The notes: generated by a model not told the origin, from the sequence alone. A DNA stretch of 6,228 nt from Ruminococcaceae bacterium UBA5295 (GCA_002411365.1 DHSD01000016.1:4958-11185); one strand, 5' to 3'. Shown: positions 1-6,100, numbered from the stretch's first letter. Numbers and translations: made by a program.

Positions 1-395
1 GAAGTATCCAACTTGTCAAATCGTGTGGCGATTCTTCGAAACCACTTAATTCGCTGAAATAAACATTCAATCAGATGTCGCTCTTTGTAGAGAACCCAGT
101 CGCAGCGCCATGGATTCCCTGTATTGGCTTTTGGCGGAATAGTATATTTGCTGCCTTGATGTTGGATATAATCCAGTATTTCACCCGTCCCATATGCTTT
201 GTCGGCAATAACATTACTCTGAGAAATATCAACGTGAGAAAGTACATCAACAGTTGCTTTTGAATCGTTTATGTTTCCAGCTGAAAGCTGAAAATATAAT
301 GGGTTCCCCAGTCCATCCACAACAGCGTGAATTTTGGTATTCAGTCCACCTTTGGTGCGTCCAACTGCCTTATCAGCCGTTTTTCCCCCCTCCAT
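1..395 (-). CDS. IS5-family transposase, C-terminal part (orfB), cut by the window edge
   Basis: Read leftward from an ATG at 395-393, this frame stays open to position 1 (about 131 codons). It begins MEGGKTADKAVGRTKGGLNT and includes KIHAVVDGLGNPLYF, the catalytic aspartate in VIADKAYG (codon at 203-201) and the catalytic glutamate in HLIECLFQRIKWFRR (codon at 68-66), with the YREW-like basic context of IS5/IS4-type DDE enzymes. Its start overlaps the end of orfA by 23 bp. Net movement from orfA to orfB needs one base to be skipped (+1, or equivalently -2). This could be programmed frameshifting, transcriptional slippage at the G6A5 run, a disabling mutation or a base-calling error. Only the last residues and the stop are missing. 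Confidence 0.85.
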   Translation of the reverse strand, partial: MEGGKTADKAVGRTKGGLNTKIHAVVDGLGNPLYFQLSAGNINDSKATVDVLSHVDISQSNVIADKAYGTGEILDYIQHQGSKYTIPPKANTGNPWRCDWVLYKERHLIECLFQRIKWFRRIATRFDKLDT

Positions 396-711
396 TTGCA
401 CTTTGATGCACTTTGACGCAGGTAGAATCAATGCTGATGTTCTCCATATCAGCGTCTGAAGAAAGGGTTCGGAACATCTTCTCCAAAATTCCATCATCCC
501 GCCATTTGGCGAATCGTGAATATACAGACTGCCACGGCCCATAGCAGGGCGGCAACTCCCGCCACTGTGCACCGCTTCTGGCAATCCAAAGCATTCCGTT
601 CAACATGTCACGATTGTTCTTTGCCGGGCGTCCACGTTTTCCTGTTCTCTCGGGCGGAAAAAAGCCTTTAATACGTTCCCAGTCTTTACTTGTTATTTCA
701 TAGCGTTTCAT
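373..711 (-). CDS. IS5-family transposase, N-terminal part (orfA)
   Basis: This 112-residue product is the N-terminal half of an IS5-family (IS427-like) DDE transposase. It opens with the typical start MKRYEITSKDWERIKGFFPP, followed by the GKRGRPAKNNRDMLNGMLWI segment and the WRELPPCYGPWQSVYSRF segment, which form the family's DNA-binding N-terminal domain (DUF4096-like). The first catalytic aspartate is D95 in ISIDSTCVK. The frame ends at a TGA just after a G6A5 run (plus-strand 380-390), and the rest of the catalytic domain continues in another frame (orfB). The start is the first in-frame ATG after a TAA stop; only a weak GAAAG-like Shine-Dalgarno precedes it. Alone it lacks the second D and the E, so it cannot be a complete transposase. 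Confidence 0.9.
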   Translation of the reverse strand: MKRYEITSKDWERIKGFFPPERTGKRGRPAKNNRDMLNGMLWIARSGAQWRELPPCYGPWQSVYSRFAKWRDDGILEKMFRTLSSDADMENISIDSTCVKVHQSANGGGKNG

Positions 712-756
712 ACTTTCAGTTTACATAATGTCCTCTTCTTGTGCAACTTTTATTTT

Positions 757-1284
757 TCAAACAAGGCCTAAATGTTTCTCTGTCGTTTTGCGCCATACAA
801 ACGTATACCGGTTTGCCCGGCTCTCCAATTTAGTCCCGTCGATGAAGACTTCGTCGTGCTCTGTTTCGCCCAACTCTTCCAGACGACGGACAAATTGGTA
901 GAACAAATCTTCTACCGCTTTTTTGGTACGGCCGGTGCGAAAACGGGCAAAGGTGCTGTAATCCGGCACCGGTTCTCCCTGCAGAAGCCACATAAAGTCC
1001 ACCCGTTTCCGGCAGGCTTCTTCCAGTTTGCGGGTTGAGTAGACCCCGCACATATAACCATACACCAATACTTCAAAAATGATCCGGGGTTCAGCTGCCG
1101 ATTTCCTTCCTGTGGAAGAATAGGCGCGATACAGTTCCATGTAATCCAGTTCCTCAAGCTGCGCGCTGGCAAGCCGTACCGGATCATCCTGTGGTATTGC
1201 AATTTCCATATCCATTGGGAGCGTTAACTGTTGATATTTCCGCTCAAATCTGTTATGATTTAAATGCTTTTTATTTTTTTTCAC
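757..1284 (-). pseudogene. IS1182-family transposase, truncated by IS insertion
   Basis: The open frame gives 175 residues, of which about 171 are native; the last few (LGLV) come from the inserted IS5-family element, whose sequence supplies the TGA. The N-terminal DUF772-type domain is clear: QLEELDYMELYRAY, PRIIFEVLVYGYMCGVYSTR, FMWLLQGEPVPDYSTFARFR. This is followed by the first DDE aspartate, D149 in EVFIDGTKLESRANRYTFVW. IS1182 transposases are usually about 450-550 residues, so the second D, the E and the C-terminal domain are missing and the protein should be inactive. The longest frame starts with GTG at 1284-1282 without a visible Shine-Dalgarno. Starts at M24 (1215) or M26 are alternatives, but the N-terminal residues before them look native to the family. 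Confidence 0.9.
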
Positions 1285-1290
1285 AACTAA

Positions 1291-1319
1291 ATTTTAAAGC
1301 AAAAAGCCGGAGTAAACAA
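1291..1319 (-). promoter_or_regulatory. Candidate promoter of the IS1182-like transposase
   Basis: On the minus strand, TTGTTT (1319-1314) and TAAAAT (1296-1291) are separated by 17 nt, a good sigma-A arrangement inside the element's end. The predicted transcription start falls at about the GTG start codon of the long frame. The mRNA would then be nearly leaderless, or translation would start at a downstream ATG. The -35 element lies inside the hairpin arm at 1305-1323. This is sequence-based only; AT-rich flanks make chance matches possible. Confidence 0.4.
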
Positions 1320-1351
1320 TACCTCTTGGTATGGTTGCTCCGACTTTTTTT
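1301..1351. terminator. Bidirectional intrinsic terminator hairpin inside the IS1182-like end
   Basis: The arms at 1305-1323 (AGCCGGAGTAAACAATACC) and 1328-1345 (GGTATGGTTGCTCCGACT) pair across a TCTT loop, with one bulge, a G-U-type wobble and two mismatches. The plus strand continues into a T7 run (1345-1351) and the minus strand into TTTTT (1305-1301), so the hairpin has the form of an intrinsic terminator both ways. Read leftward it would stop transcripts coming from the LacI-family gene before the transposase. Such shielding from outside transcription is known for several IS families. The regulator gene has no other terminator between its stop and the IS end. Confidence 0.75.
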
Positions 1352-1390
1352 CGGGTTGTTTTGCAACAGCCCCCTGCTTGCCCGGTACCC

Positions 1391-2410
1391 TTATTTATCT
1401 GGTTCAAGCGTTCTCACACTTTCGCGTTCTATGAGCCTTACAGGCAAACGTATATTGCATTTTTGTGGAGGTGTACCGTTCATAATGTTCATCAAGAGAG
1501 AAACGGCCATTCTGCCCTTTTGACTTGGATCCTGATGAATCGTTGTAAGAGCTGGACGGATGGTTCTACCTAAAATGTTGTCGTCAAAGCCTACAACGGA
1601 AAGACTGTCCGGAATTGAAAGGCCGTGATCCTGAAAGTAGTTTATGGCAAGCGATGCGTAGTAATCCGATGCGAAAAAAATAGCAGTAAACTCTTCTTTT
1701 CGATGTAGCATCTCTTCGAAAACTTTTTCATGATTCAAAGGAAGAAAAGGGATATACCAGTCTCGTTGGTACCGAATGCCATGTTGCTGTAGCGCTGCCT
1801 GGTATCCTTGAAAGCGTTCATTGTCAACACTGATGAGGTTGTCAGATGAATAAGCAATTTTTCTGTGGCCATGTTGAATTAGATACGACGTAATCTGATA
1901 TCCGCCATCACGGTCATCCAGCCCGATATTGGGATAATCATGATATTGTTGATCGAAATAAGAATCAACAAACACAACGGGCTTTTGCGTTGCTTTTGAG
2001 ATACAACTCCATTCCCTTTTGCGCGAGCTACAGACAATCAAACCATCTACATTCCAGGAGAGGGCAAGCTGAATCGCCTCATTTTCATCATTTGTGATAT
2101 GCACCATCATATAAAGCTGTTGTTCTTCAATAGCAGAAGCAACAGAACCAATCAGTTCACCATTAAATGGGTCGGCAAGGGCCTGCGCACCAATGCCTTT
2201 TTCATAGCAGAGAATCACACCAATAATATGAGTCTTATTGCGTGCAAGATTGCGAGCTGTCATGTTGGGGATATAATTCGACTTCTCTACAATCTGTTTC
2301 ACTCTCTCAATGGTGGCTGGTGAAACCTCATCGGTCTTTCCATGAATTACATTTGAAACAGTAGTTGGGCTGACGCCAAGTTGATCAGCCAATTGTTTAA
2401 TCGTTATCAT
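1391..2410 (-). CDS. LacI/GalR-family transcriptional regulator of the adjacent sugar-uptake operon
   Basis: This 339-residue protein is a full-length LacI-family repressor. Residues 2-24 form the helix-turn-helix (ITIKQLADQLGVSPTTVSNV), followed by SPATIERVKQIVEKSNYIPN and the hinge helix NMTARNLARNKT (about 49-60), whose Leu55 corresponds to the Leu that wedges into a central CG step in family operators. The periplasmic-binding-protein-like effector domain follows: GLDDRDGGYQITSYLIQHGHRKIAY, ERFQGYQAAL, TAIFFASDYYASLAINYF, DSLSVVGFDDN and RPALTTIHQDP. An ATG 66 bp upstream gives a longer frame, but it overlaps the -10 box of the gene's own promoter. The chosen ATG has an AGAAGG site 9 nt upstream and starts exactly where family members start. 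The gene is divergent from the transporter operon, which it most likely controls in response to a sugar ligand that cannot be deduced here. Confidence 0.93.
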   Translation of the reverse strand: MITIKQLADQLGVSPTTVSNVIHGKTDEVSPATIERVKQIVEKSNYIPNMTARNLARNKTHIIGVILCYEKGIGAQALADPFNGELIGSVASAIEEQQLYMMVHITNDENEAIQLALSWNVDGLIVCSSRKREWSCISKATQKPVVFVDSYFDQQYHDYPNIGLDDRDGGYQITSYLIQHGHRKIAYSSDNLISVDNERFQGYQAALQQHGIRYQRDWYIPFLPLNHEKVFEEMLHRKEEFTAIFFASDYYASLAINYFQDHGLSIPDSLSVVGFDDNILGRTIRPALTTIHQDPSQKGRMAVSLLMNIMNGTPPQKCNIRLPVRLIERESVRTLEPDK

Positions 2411-2464
2411 TGAAAATTTCCTTCTTAAGTAGCCACACAAGTTTAGGCTTTCTTTACAATCTAA

Positions 2465-2493
2465 ATTATATTCCAAATAGCTTTCATTATCAA
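2465..2493 (-). promoter_or_regulatory. Sigma-A promoter of the LacI-family gene
   Basis: On the minus strand, TTGATA (2493-2488) and TATAAT (2470-2465) are separated by exactly 17 nt. The expected start of transcription is near 2458, giving a leader of about 48 nt to the ATG at 2410. This promoter also rules out the longer reading frame that would start at 2476. Confidence 0.8.
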
Positions 2494-2648
2494 TTTAAAA
2501 ACGAACAGCGCAATATATTCTGTGCTGTAAATATGAATCGTAAAACACAAGTCGTATATGATATTTAGGCGACGCAAGGAGGTTAGCAGTAGTTGTACAT
2601 TATGTATTAAAATTTTTATATAATTATTAAACTTATGCGCAAAAGGTA

Positions 2649-2677
2649 TTGCACTTTATTTTTGCATGAGATATAAT
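2649..2677 (+). promoter_or_regulatory. Sigma-A promoter of the sugar transporter operon
   Basis: TTGCAC (2649-2654) and a perfect TATAAT (2672-2677) are separated by 17 nt. Transcription should start near 2684, leaving a leader of about 90 nt before the binding-protein ATG at 2775. No other comparably good promoter was seen upstream of the later genes, so this is probably the main promoter of the operon. Confidence 0.85.
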
Positions 2678-2705
2678 ATTGGCATAATCAGCAAGAGGAA
2701 AATAA

Positions 2706-2729
2706 AAATTTCTCGCGCGCGGGTTATTT
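2706..2729. promoter_or_regulatory. Candidate LacI-family operator in the transporter leader
   Basis: An imperfect 24-bp palindrome is centred between 2717 and 2718. It has a self-complementary CGCGCGCG core (2714-2721), a matching C/G pair one step further out, and AAAT/ATTT outer arms; 9 of 12 positions pair. It begins about 22 nt after the predicted transcription start. LacI-family repressors bind near-palindromes with central CG steps, often overlapping or just downstream of the promoter, which makes this the best operator candidate seen. No binding consensus of this regulator is known to me, and no second copy is present near the regulator's own promoter. Confidence 0.45.
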
Positions 2730-2774
2730 CTTTCAGCCGATTTATAAAATTTAGTGTAAAGGGGTTGCTGAGAA

Positions 2775-4148
2775 ATGAAAAGCAAAAAAGTGCTTGCAGC
2801 AATGTTAGCGGGTGCTGTATGCGCCGTCTCTATGGTCGGATGCTCTGGCAATGGTAAAACGACGACCGCTTCTGTTGCTCAAAATCAAGCGTCTGCGGCA
2901 AGCGGAGGCGCAGCCACCAGCAAAAATGTCAGCATCAGGATGTTTCAGTTTAAGGTCGAAGCAAAAGATGCATTTCAGAAGGTAATCGACGCTTACCAAA
3001 AGGAGCACCCCAACGTCAAAATCAACATGGAGACAGTTGGTGGCGGGAGTGACTACAACGCAGGCTTAAAAACCAAGATGCAATCCGATCCGCCAGTTAT
3101 TTTCAATCTTGGCGGCCCGCAGGATGTGCAGGACTATAAAAGCAAGCTGGAAGATCTTTCAGACCAGTCATGGGTATCTCATCTGCCGACAGAGTCTCTC
3201 ACTGATGTCAAAGACGGCAGTAAGGTGCTCGGCATGCCTTTCGATCTGGAAGGATACGGCTTCGTAATCAACAGGAAAATGTTTGAGGACGCCGGCGTTT
3301 CCTACGATTCCATGCTGACATTCGACGGCATGAAAAAGGGGTTCGACACGCTGAAGCAGAAAATCGCAAGCGGTGCCATGAAAAGCAAATATCCGCATCT
3401 GGAAGCGGTCATGGAATACCCCGCTAAAGAGACTTGGGTCGTAGGCGACCACGACGTCAACCCAATCCTTGCACAGGATTTCAAGAGTGCAACGGATGCT
3501 TTTCAGGCGAAAGAGCTTCCGTTCAAAGCTGCGGATACCTATAAAAAAATCATTGATTTTCAGGCAAGCTACACGACGAACGCAAACAGCAAAGGAACAT
3601 TGAATTCAGTCGACTACAACAAAGCGCTGGAAGGCGGCCTTGCCATCGGACGCGTCGCAGCCATTGAACAAGGTAACTGGATTGCTCCAGCGGTCACAGC
3701 TGTTGACGCGAATCTCCTTCAGGATCTTGATCTGCTGCCCTACCCTGTGCCCGGATACTCTGACGGAACATGGCCGGTTGGCGTACCGGAATACTGGGCG
3801 GTTAATAAGGATGCCAATGCTGACCAAAAAGCTGCGGCAAAGGATTTCTTGAATTTCATGTATCAATCCGATGAAGGCAAAAAAATTATCATCAATGATG
3901 CAAAATTTGCCGTTGCCTTTGATAACTATGGCGATTTGAAGCCGGGCGATCCGCTCAACAAGCGCGTCATGCAGGCAGTGCAAGATAAAAAGGCAATGGC
4001 AGGCTGGGTCTACAGCGGTGCACCGACAACTTGGACTCAAAAAGTCGCCGGTGCAAATGTTCAAAAATACTTAAGTGGTGAGGAAACATGGGATCAGGTT
4101 GTAAAAAACTGCAAAGACCAATGGAAATCCATGCGCGCTTCTTCCTAA
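2775..4148 (+). CDS. Carbohydrate ABC transporter solute-binding lipoprotein (family 1)
   Basis: This 457-residue extracellular protein captures a sugar and delivers it to the permease pair encoded downstream. It starts with a lipoprotein signal peptide: basic MKSKK, hydrophobic stretch, and lipobox MVGC with the lipidated Cys at position 23. A Ser/Ala/Thr-rich tether follows (about 24-50). The mature part has typical SBP_bac_1 segments: AFQKVIDAYQKEHPNVKINM, VIFNLGGPQDVQDY, VLGMPFDLEGYGFVINRKMF, GGLAIGRVAAIEQGNW, WPVGVPEYWAVNKDA and AAKDFLNFMYQSDEGKKII. The length is usual for the family. An AGGGG site lies 10 nt before the ATG. It is the first gene of the operon, with a 149-bp gap containing a stem-loop before the first permease gene. 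The substrate is not readable from the sequence; if the downstream hydrolase is a GH31 enzyme, an alpha-linked glucoside or xyloside is plausible. Confidence 0.93.
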   Translation: MKSKKVLAAMLAGAVCAVSMVGCSGNGKTTTASVAQNQASAASGGAATSKNVSIRMFQFKVEAKDAFQKVIDAYQKEHPNVKINMETVGGGSDYNAGLKTKMQSDPPVIFNLGGPQDVQDYKSKLEDLSDQSWVSHLPTESLTDVKDGSKVLGMPFDLEGYGFVINRKMFEDAGVSYDSMLTFDGMKKGFDTLKQKIASGAMKSKYPHLEAVMEYPAKETWVVGDHDVNPILAQDFKSATDAFQAKELPFKAADTYKKIIDFQASYTTNANSKGTLNSVDYNKALEGGLAIGRVAAIEQGNWIAPAVTAVDANLLQDLDLLPYPVPGYSDGTWPVGVPEYWAVNKDANADQKAAAKDFLNFMYQSDEGKKIIINDAKFAVAFDNYGDLKPGDPLNKRVMQAVQDKKAMAGWVYSGAPTTWTQKVAGANVQKYLSGEETWDQVVKNCKDQWKSMRASS

Positions 4149-4203
4149 GTCGTCCTGCTTTCGTAAGCAATTTATATTAACAGCCGTTTTCCTCTATGTC
4201 GTC

Positions 4204-4239
4204 TATGAAGAGCCACCGACTTTGCGGCGGCTCTTCATA
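4204..4239 (+). other. Stem-loop between binding-protein and permease genes
   Basis: TATGAAGAGCC (4204-4214) pairs perfectly with GGCTCTTCATA (4229-4239), extended after one A-C mismatch by CCG/CGG, with a six-base loop ACTTTG. No T-run follows, so a strong intrinsic terminator is unlikely. In operons of this type a hairpin here often stabilises the 3' end of the binding-protein mRNA and lowers expression of the permease genes, which matches the higher need for binding protein. That role is inferred from position and structure only. Confidence 0.7.
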
Positions 4240-4297
4240 TTATCAAAATAACTGATTTTCAAAGCAATAAATAGCATTTTGAAGGAGGCACCGCACT

Positions 4298-5161
4298 ATG
4301 CAAAAAAGCAAAGCAAGGTTCTGGCTGTTTCTGTTGCCAGCACTTTTCTTTTTCTGCCTTTTTGTTTTGATCCCTACCTTAATGGGATTTTTCTACGCCT
4401 TTACCGACTGGAATGGTATTTCGGACAGTGTAAGATTTATCGGTTGGAGAAATTTTGGGGTAATTTTTAAGGATCCAATATTCTTGCACTCATTTGGATT
4501 TACCGCACTTTTTTCACTTTGTGCAGTAGTGCTTGTCAATCTGGTAGGTTTTCTGCTCGCACTTCTGGTAACTCAAAAATTTCCAGGTGCCACGGCGCTT
4601 CGCGGCATTTTCTTTATGCCAAACTTAATTGGCGGATTGCTGCTTGGTTTTACGTGGCAGTTTATTTTTACCTCTATATTCAGCGCGATCGGTCAGGCAA
4701 CAGGGCAACAATTTCTGCAGGGATGGCTTTCTTCACCGGAAACCGGTTTCGGTGGTTTATTGATTCTGACAGTGTGGCAACTTTCAGGATATATGATGAT
4801 TATTTATATTGCACAGTTGCAGCAAATACCGGATTCCATTCAGGAAGCCGCCCGAATGGATGGTGCCAACAGCAGGCAACTGCTGGTACATATCACTCTG
4901 CCACTGATGATGCCGGCTTTTACCATTGGCCTTTTCATGACGATTTCAAACTGCTTTAAGATGTTCGACCAAAACCTTGCATTAACGGATGGCGGTCCAT
5001 ATCGTTCCACAGAGATGCTGGCTTTAAACATCTACAATTCCGCCTTCGGTGAAAATCATTTTGGCCTTGCCCAGGCAAAAGCCATCATTTTCCTGATTGT
5101 CGTTGCAGCCATCGGAATAACGCAACTTGTTGTAACGAAGAAAAAGGAGGTTGAAATGTAA
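4298..5161 (+). CDS. Sugar ABC transporter permease, MalF/UgpA-type (CUT1)
   Basis: This 287-residue integral membrane protein forms half of the translocation channel of the importer. Six hydrophobic segments are visible at about residues 8-35, 64-91, 101-125, 150-174, 201-223 and 258-280. The cytoplasmic EAA loop that docks onto the ATPase is intact: IQEAARMDGANSRQLLVHIT with E183, A184, A185 and G189, followed by LP at 201-202. The C-terminal FDQNLALTDGGPYRSTEMLALNIYNSAF stretch is typical of the MalF-like partner. Start choice is firm: AGGAGG at 4283-4288 lies 9 nt before the ATG. The stop codon overlaps the next gene's start (TAATG), so the two permeases are translationally coupled and should form a heterodimer. 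No ATPase gene is present; a shared MsmK-like ATPase encoded elsewhere is inferred. Confidence 0.94.
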   Translation: MQKSKARFWLFLLPALFFFCLFVLIPTLMGFFYAFTDWNGISDSVRFIGWRNFGVIFKDPIFLHSFGFTALFSLCAVVLVNLVGFLLALLVTQKFPGATALRGIFFMPNLIGGLLLGFTWQFIFTSIFSAIGQATGQQFLQGWLSSPETGFGGLLILTVWQLSGYMMIIYIAQLQQIPDSIQEAARMDGANSRQLLVHITLPLMMPAFTIGLFMTISNCFKMFDQNLALTDGGPYRSTEMLALNIYNSAFGENHFGLAQAKAIIFLIVVAAIGITQLVVTKKKEVEM

Positions 5162-5165
5162 TGGA
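5144..5165 (+). promoter_or_regulatory. Ribosome binding site and TAATG coupling of the second permease gene
   Basis: AAGGAGG at 5144-5150 lies inside the end of the first permease gene, 10 nt before the ATG at 5161. The last A of the first gene's TAA is the first A of that ATG. This fixes the start of the second permease and implies translational coupling. A nearer ATG at 5156 is followed directly by TAA and cannot be a start. Confidence 0.85.
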
Positions 5166-6028
5166 AAACGTCAAAACGGCCTCTGCTTCGAGCGGCATGC
5201 ATCAGCACAAGCGAACAGTCAAAGCAATATTTATTCTCGTTGGTATCGTTTTGGGAGTGATCTTTCTATTTCCAATTCTGATCCTTATCCTAAACTCATT
5301 CAAGAGTCAAAAAGGCATTTTTCTAGACATTCTCGGCTTCCCATCGGGAGATATTTTCTGCGGCACAAATTATTTGAACGCCTTTGAGTTGCTTGACTAT
5401 GTTCAGTCTTTCATGAATTCGCTCGTGATAACTGTCGTTTCCACAATCCTGATTCTTCTCGTTTCCGCCATGGCGGCCTGGGTGCTGGTGCGTTATAAGA
5501 CAAAAAGCAAGCGCCGCGATTTTCATTTTATTTGCAGCGTCCATGCTGGTTCCGTTCCAGTGCGTCATGCTGCCGCTTGTACGCCTGAGTTCAAGGCTGA
5601 GCCTTTTGAACCGTCCTGGGTTGATTTTTATGTACATCGGCTTTGGCTGCAGTATGTCCATCATTATGTTTCACGGATTTATTAAGAACATTCCGGAAGA
5701 ATTGGAAGAGGCGGCAACGCTGGATGGCTGCAACAGCCTGCAACTTTTCTTTTTTATCGTTGTCCCCATGCTCCGTACCGTGATGATCACAGTTGCAATT
5801 CTGAACGTCATGTGGATCTGGAACGATTTTCTGCTTCCATCTTTGATCATTAATAAGGCAGGCTGGCAGACGCTGCCTCTAAAGATCTATCTGTTCTTCG
5901 GGCAGTTCTCAAAGCGCTGGGATCTTGCTTCCGCCGGCCTTATGCTGTGTATTATACCAATCGTCATTTTCTATCTTACATGCCAGAAGTACATTGTCAA
6001 GGGCGTGACAGAAGGCGCCATCAAATAA
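5161..6028 (+). pseudogene. Sugar ABC transporter permease, MalG/UgpE-type, split by a one-base frameshift
   Basis: This should be the MalG-like channel partner of the first permease. The first frame (from ATG 5161) encodes the N-terminal membrane helix (about 22-46) and a second one (about 85-110), then loses family similarity after VLVRYKTK and reaches a stop at 5685. The second frame resumes without loss of residues as ASAAIFILFAAS, then MLVPFQCVMLPLV (from 5543), the EAA loop IPEELEEAATLDGCNSLQLF and the family-typical MWIWNDFLLPSL, ending at 6028. Removing one A from the A5 run at 5502-5506 gives an unbroken 288-residue protein whose EAA glutamate falls at residue 183, as in the first permease. 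As written, translation would give a 174-residue product without the EAA loop. It could be a recent null mutation, slippage or a sequencing error; the lack of other decay favours a recent event or an error. Confidence 0.88.
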
Positions 6029-6100
6029 TGGCAGGCAAAAGCGTTCCAGCAAGGGAAATAAAAAATAACCGATCACGGGAATGGGAGATATTCATAAAAG

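Larger units (their letters stand above)
1..770 (-). mobile_element. IS5-family insertion sequence, right end and most of the transposase (left end outside window)
   Basis: The element carries a two-frame DDE transposase (orfA then orfB, read leftward). Its transposase-proximal end is placed near 768-770, where the reading frame of a second, unrelated transposase stops matching its family. On the minus strand the junction reads ...CATTTAGGCCTTGTTTG. The TTA/TTAG there fits the short TA-containing targets known for IS5 relatives, so the boundary is uncertain by a few bases. The opposite inverted repeat and target duplication are off the left edge, so the ends cannot be paired. The element is inserted in the IS1182-like element to its right and is therefore the younger of the two. 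Confidence 0.85.
771..1374 (-). mobile_element. IS1182-like insertion sequence, right-end remnant interrupted by the IS5-family element
   Basis: This segment carries the 5' part of an IS1182-type transposase and the element's transposase-proximal end. On the minus strand the end begins at about 1374 as GGGGGCTGTTGCAAAAC, which resembles IS1182-family terminal repeats (GGGGCTGTTGCAAAA-like, recalled from family knowledge). The internal side is cut near 770 by the IS5-family insertion. The remainder, if still present, should lie beyond the left edge on the far side of the IS5 element. The outer end lies about 16 bp beyond the regulator gene's stop codon, so the insertion did not damage that gene. 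Assignment of the protein is firm; the exact end is approximate. Confidence 0.8.
2411..2774. other. Divergent AT-rich regulatory region between regulator and transporter genes
   Basis: This non-coding stretch of 364 bp separates two divergent genes and is markedly richer in A+T than its neighbours. It contains one near-consensus promoter per direction, a CG-rich palindrome in the rightward leader, and an interrupted inverted repeat at 2521-2549 (TGTGcTgTA and TAaAaCACA, 11 bases apart). I see no convincing small protein gene, tRNA or riboswitch in it. A 72-codon minus-strand frame crossing its right part overlaps the signal-peptide region of the binding-protein gene and has no family resemblance. 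Confidence 0.75.

Noticed and set aside
393..415. Short direct repeat of CAAAGTGCA on the minus strand in the IS5 orfA
   Set aside because: The two copies fall in codons for the conserved VKVHQSAN stretch and reflect protein sequence, not a separate repeat element.
772..1038. Plus-strand open frame of 88 codons opposite the IS1182-like transposase
   Set aside because: It is the antisense shadow of a clear transposase frame and has no ribosome binding site or family similarity.
2411..2476. A 22-residue N-terminal extension of the LacI-family regulator from an ATG at 2476
   Set aside because: The ATG lies upstream of the predicted transcription start and overlaps the -10 box at 2465-2470. The extension does not resemble the family, and the ATG at 2410 has a ribosome binding site and begins the helix-turn-helix as usual.
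2633..2851. Minus-strand open frame of 72 codons covering the transporter promoter and signal-peptide region
   Set aside because: It has no recognisable domain, runs antisense to a certain gene start and crosses the promoter and leader of the operon; it is best explained as chance.
5507..5685. C-terminal tail of the first permease-2 frame as a real protein end
   Set aside because: After the A5 run this frame encodes a His/Ser/Arg-rich sequence unlike a membrane permease, whereas the shifted frame carries on the permease family sequence directly.
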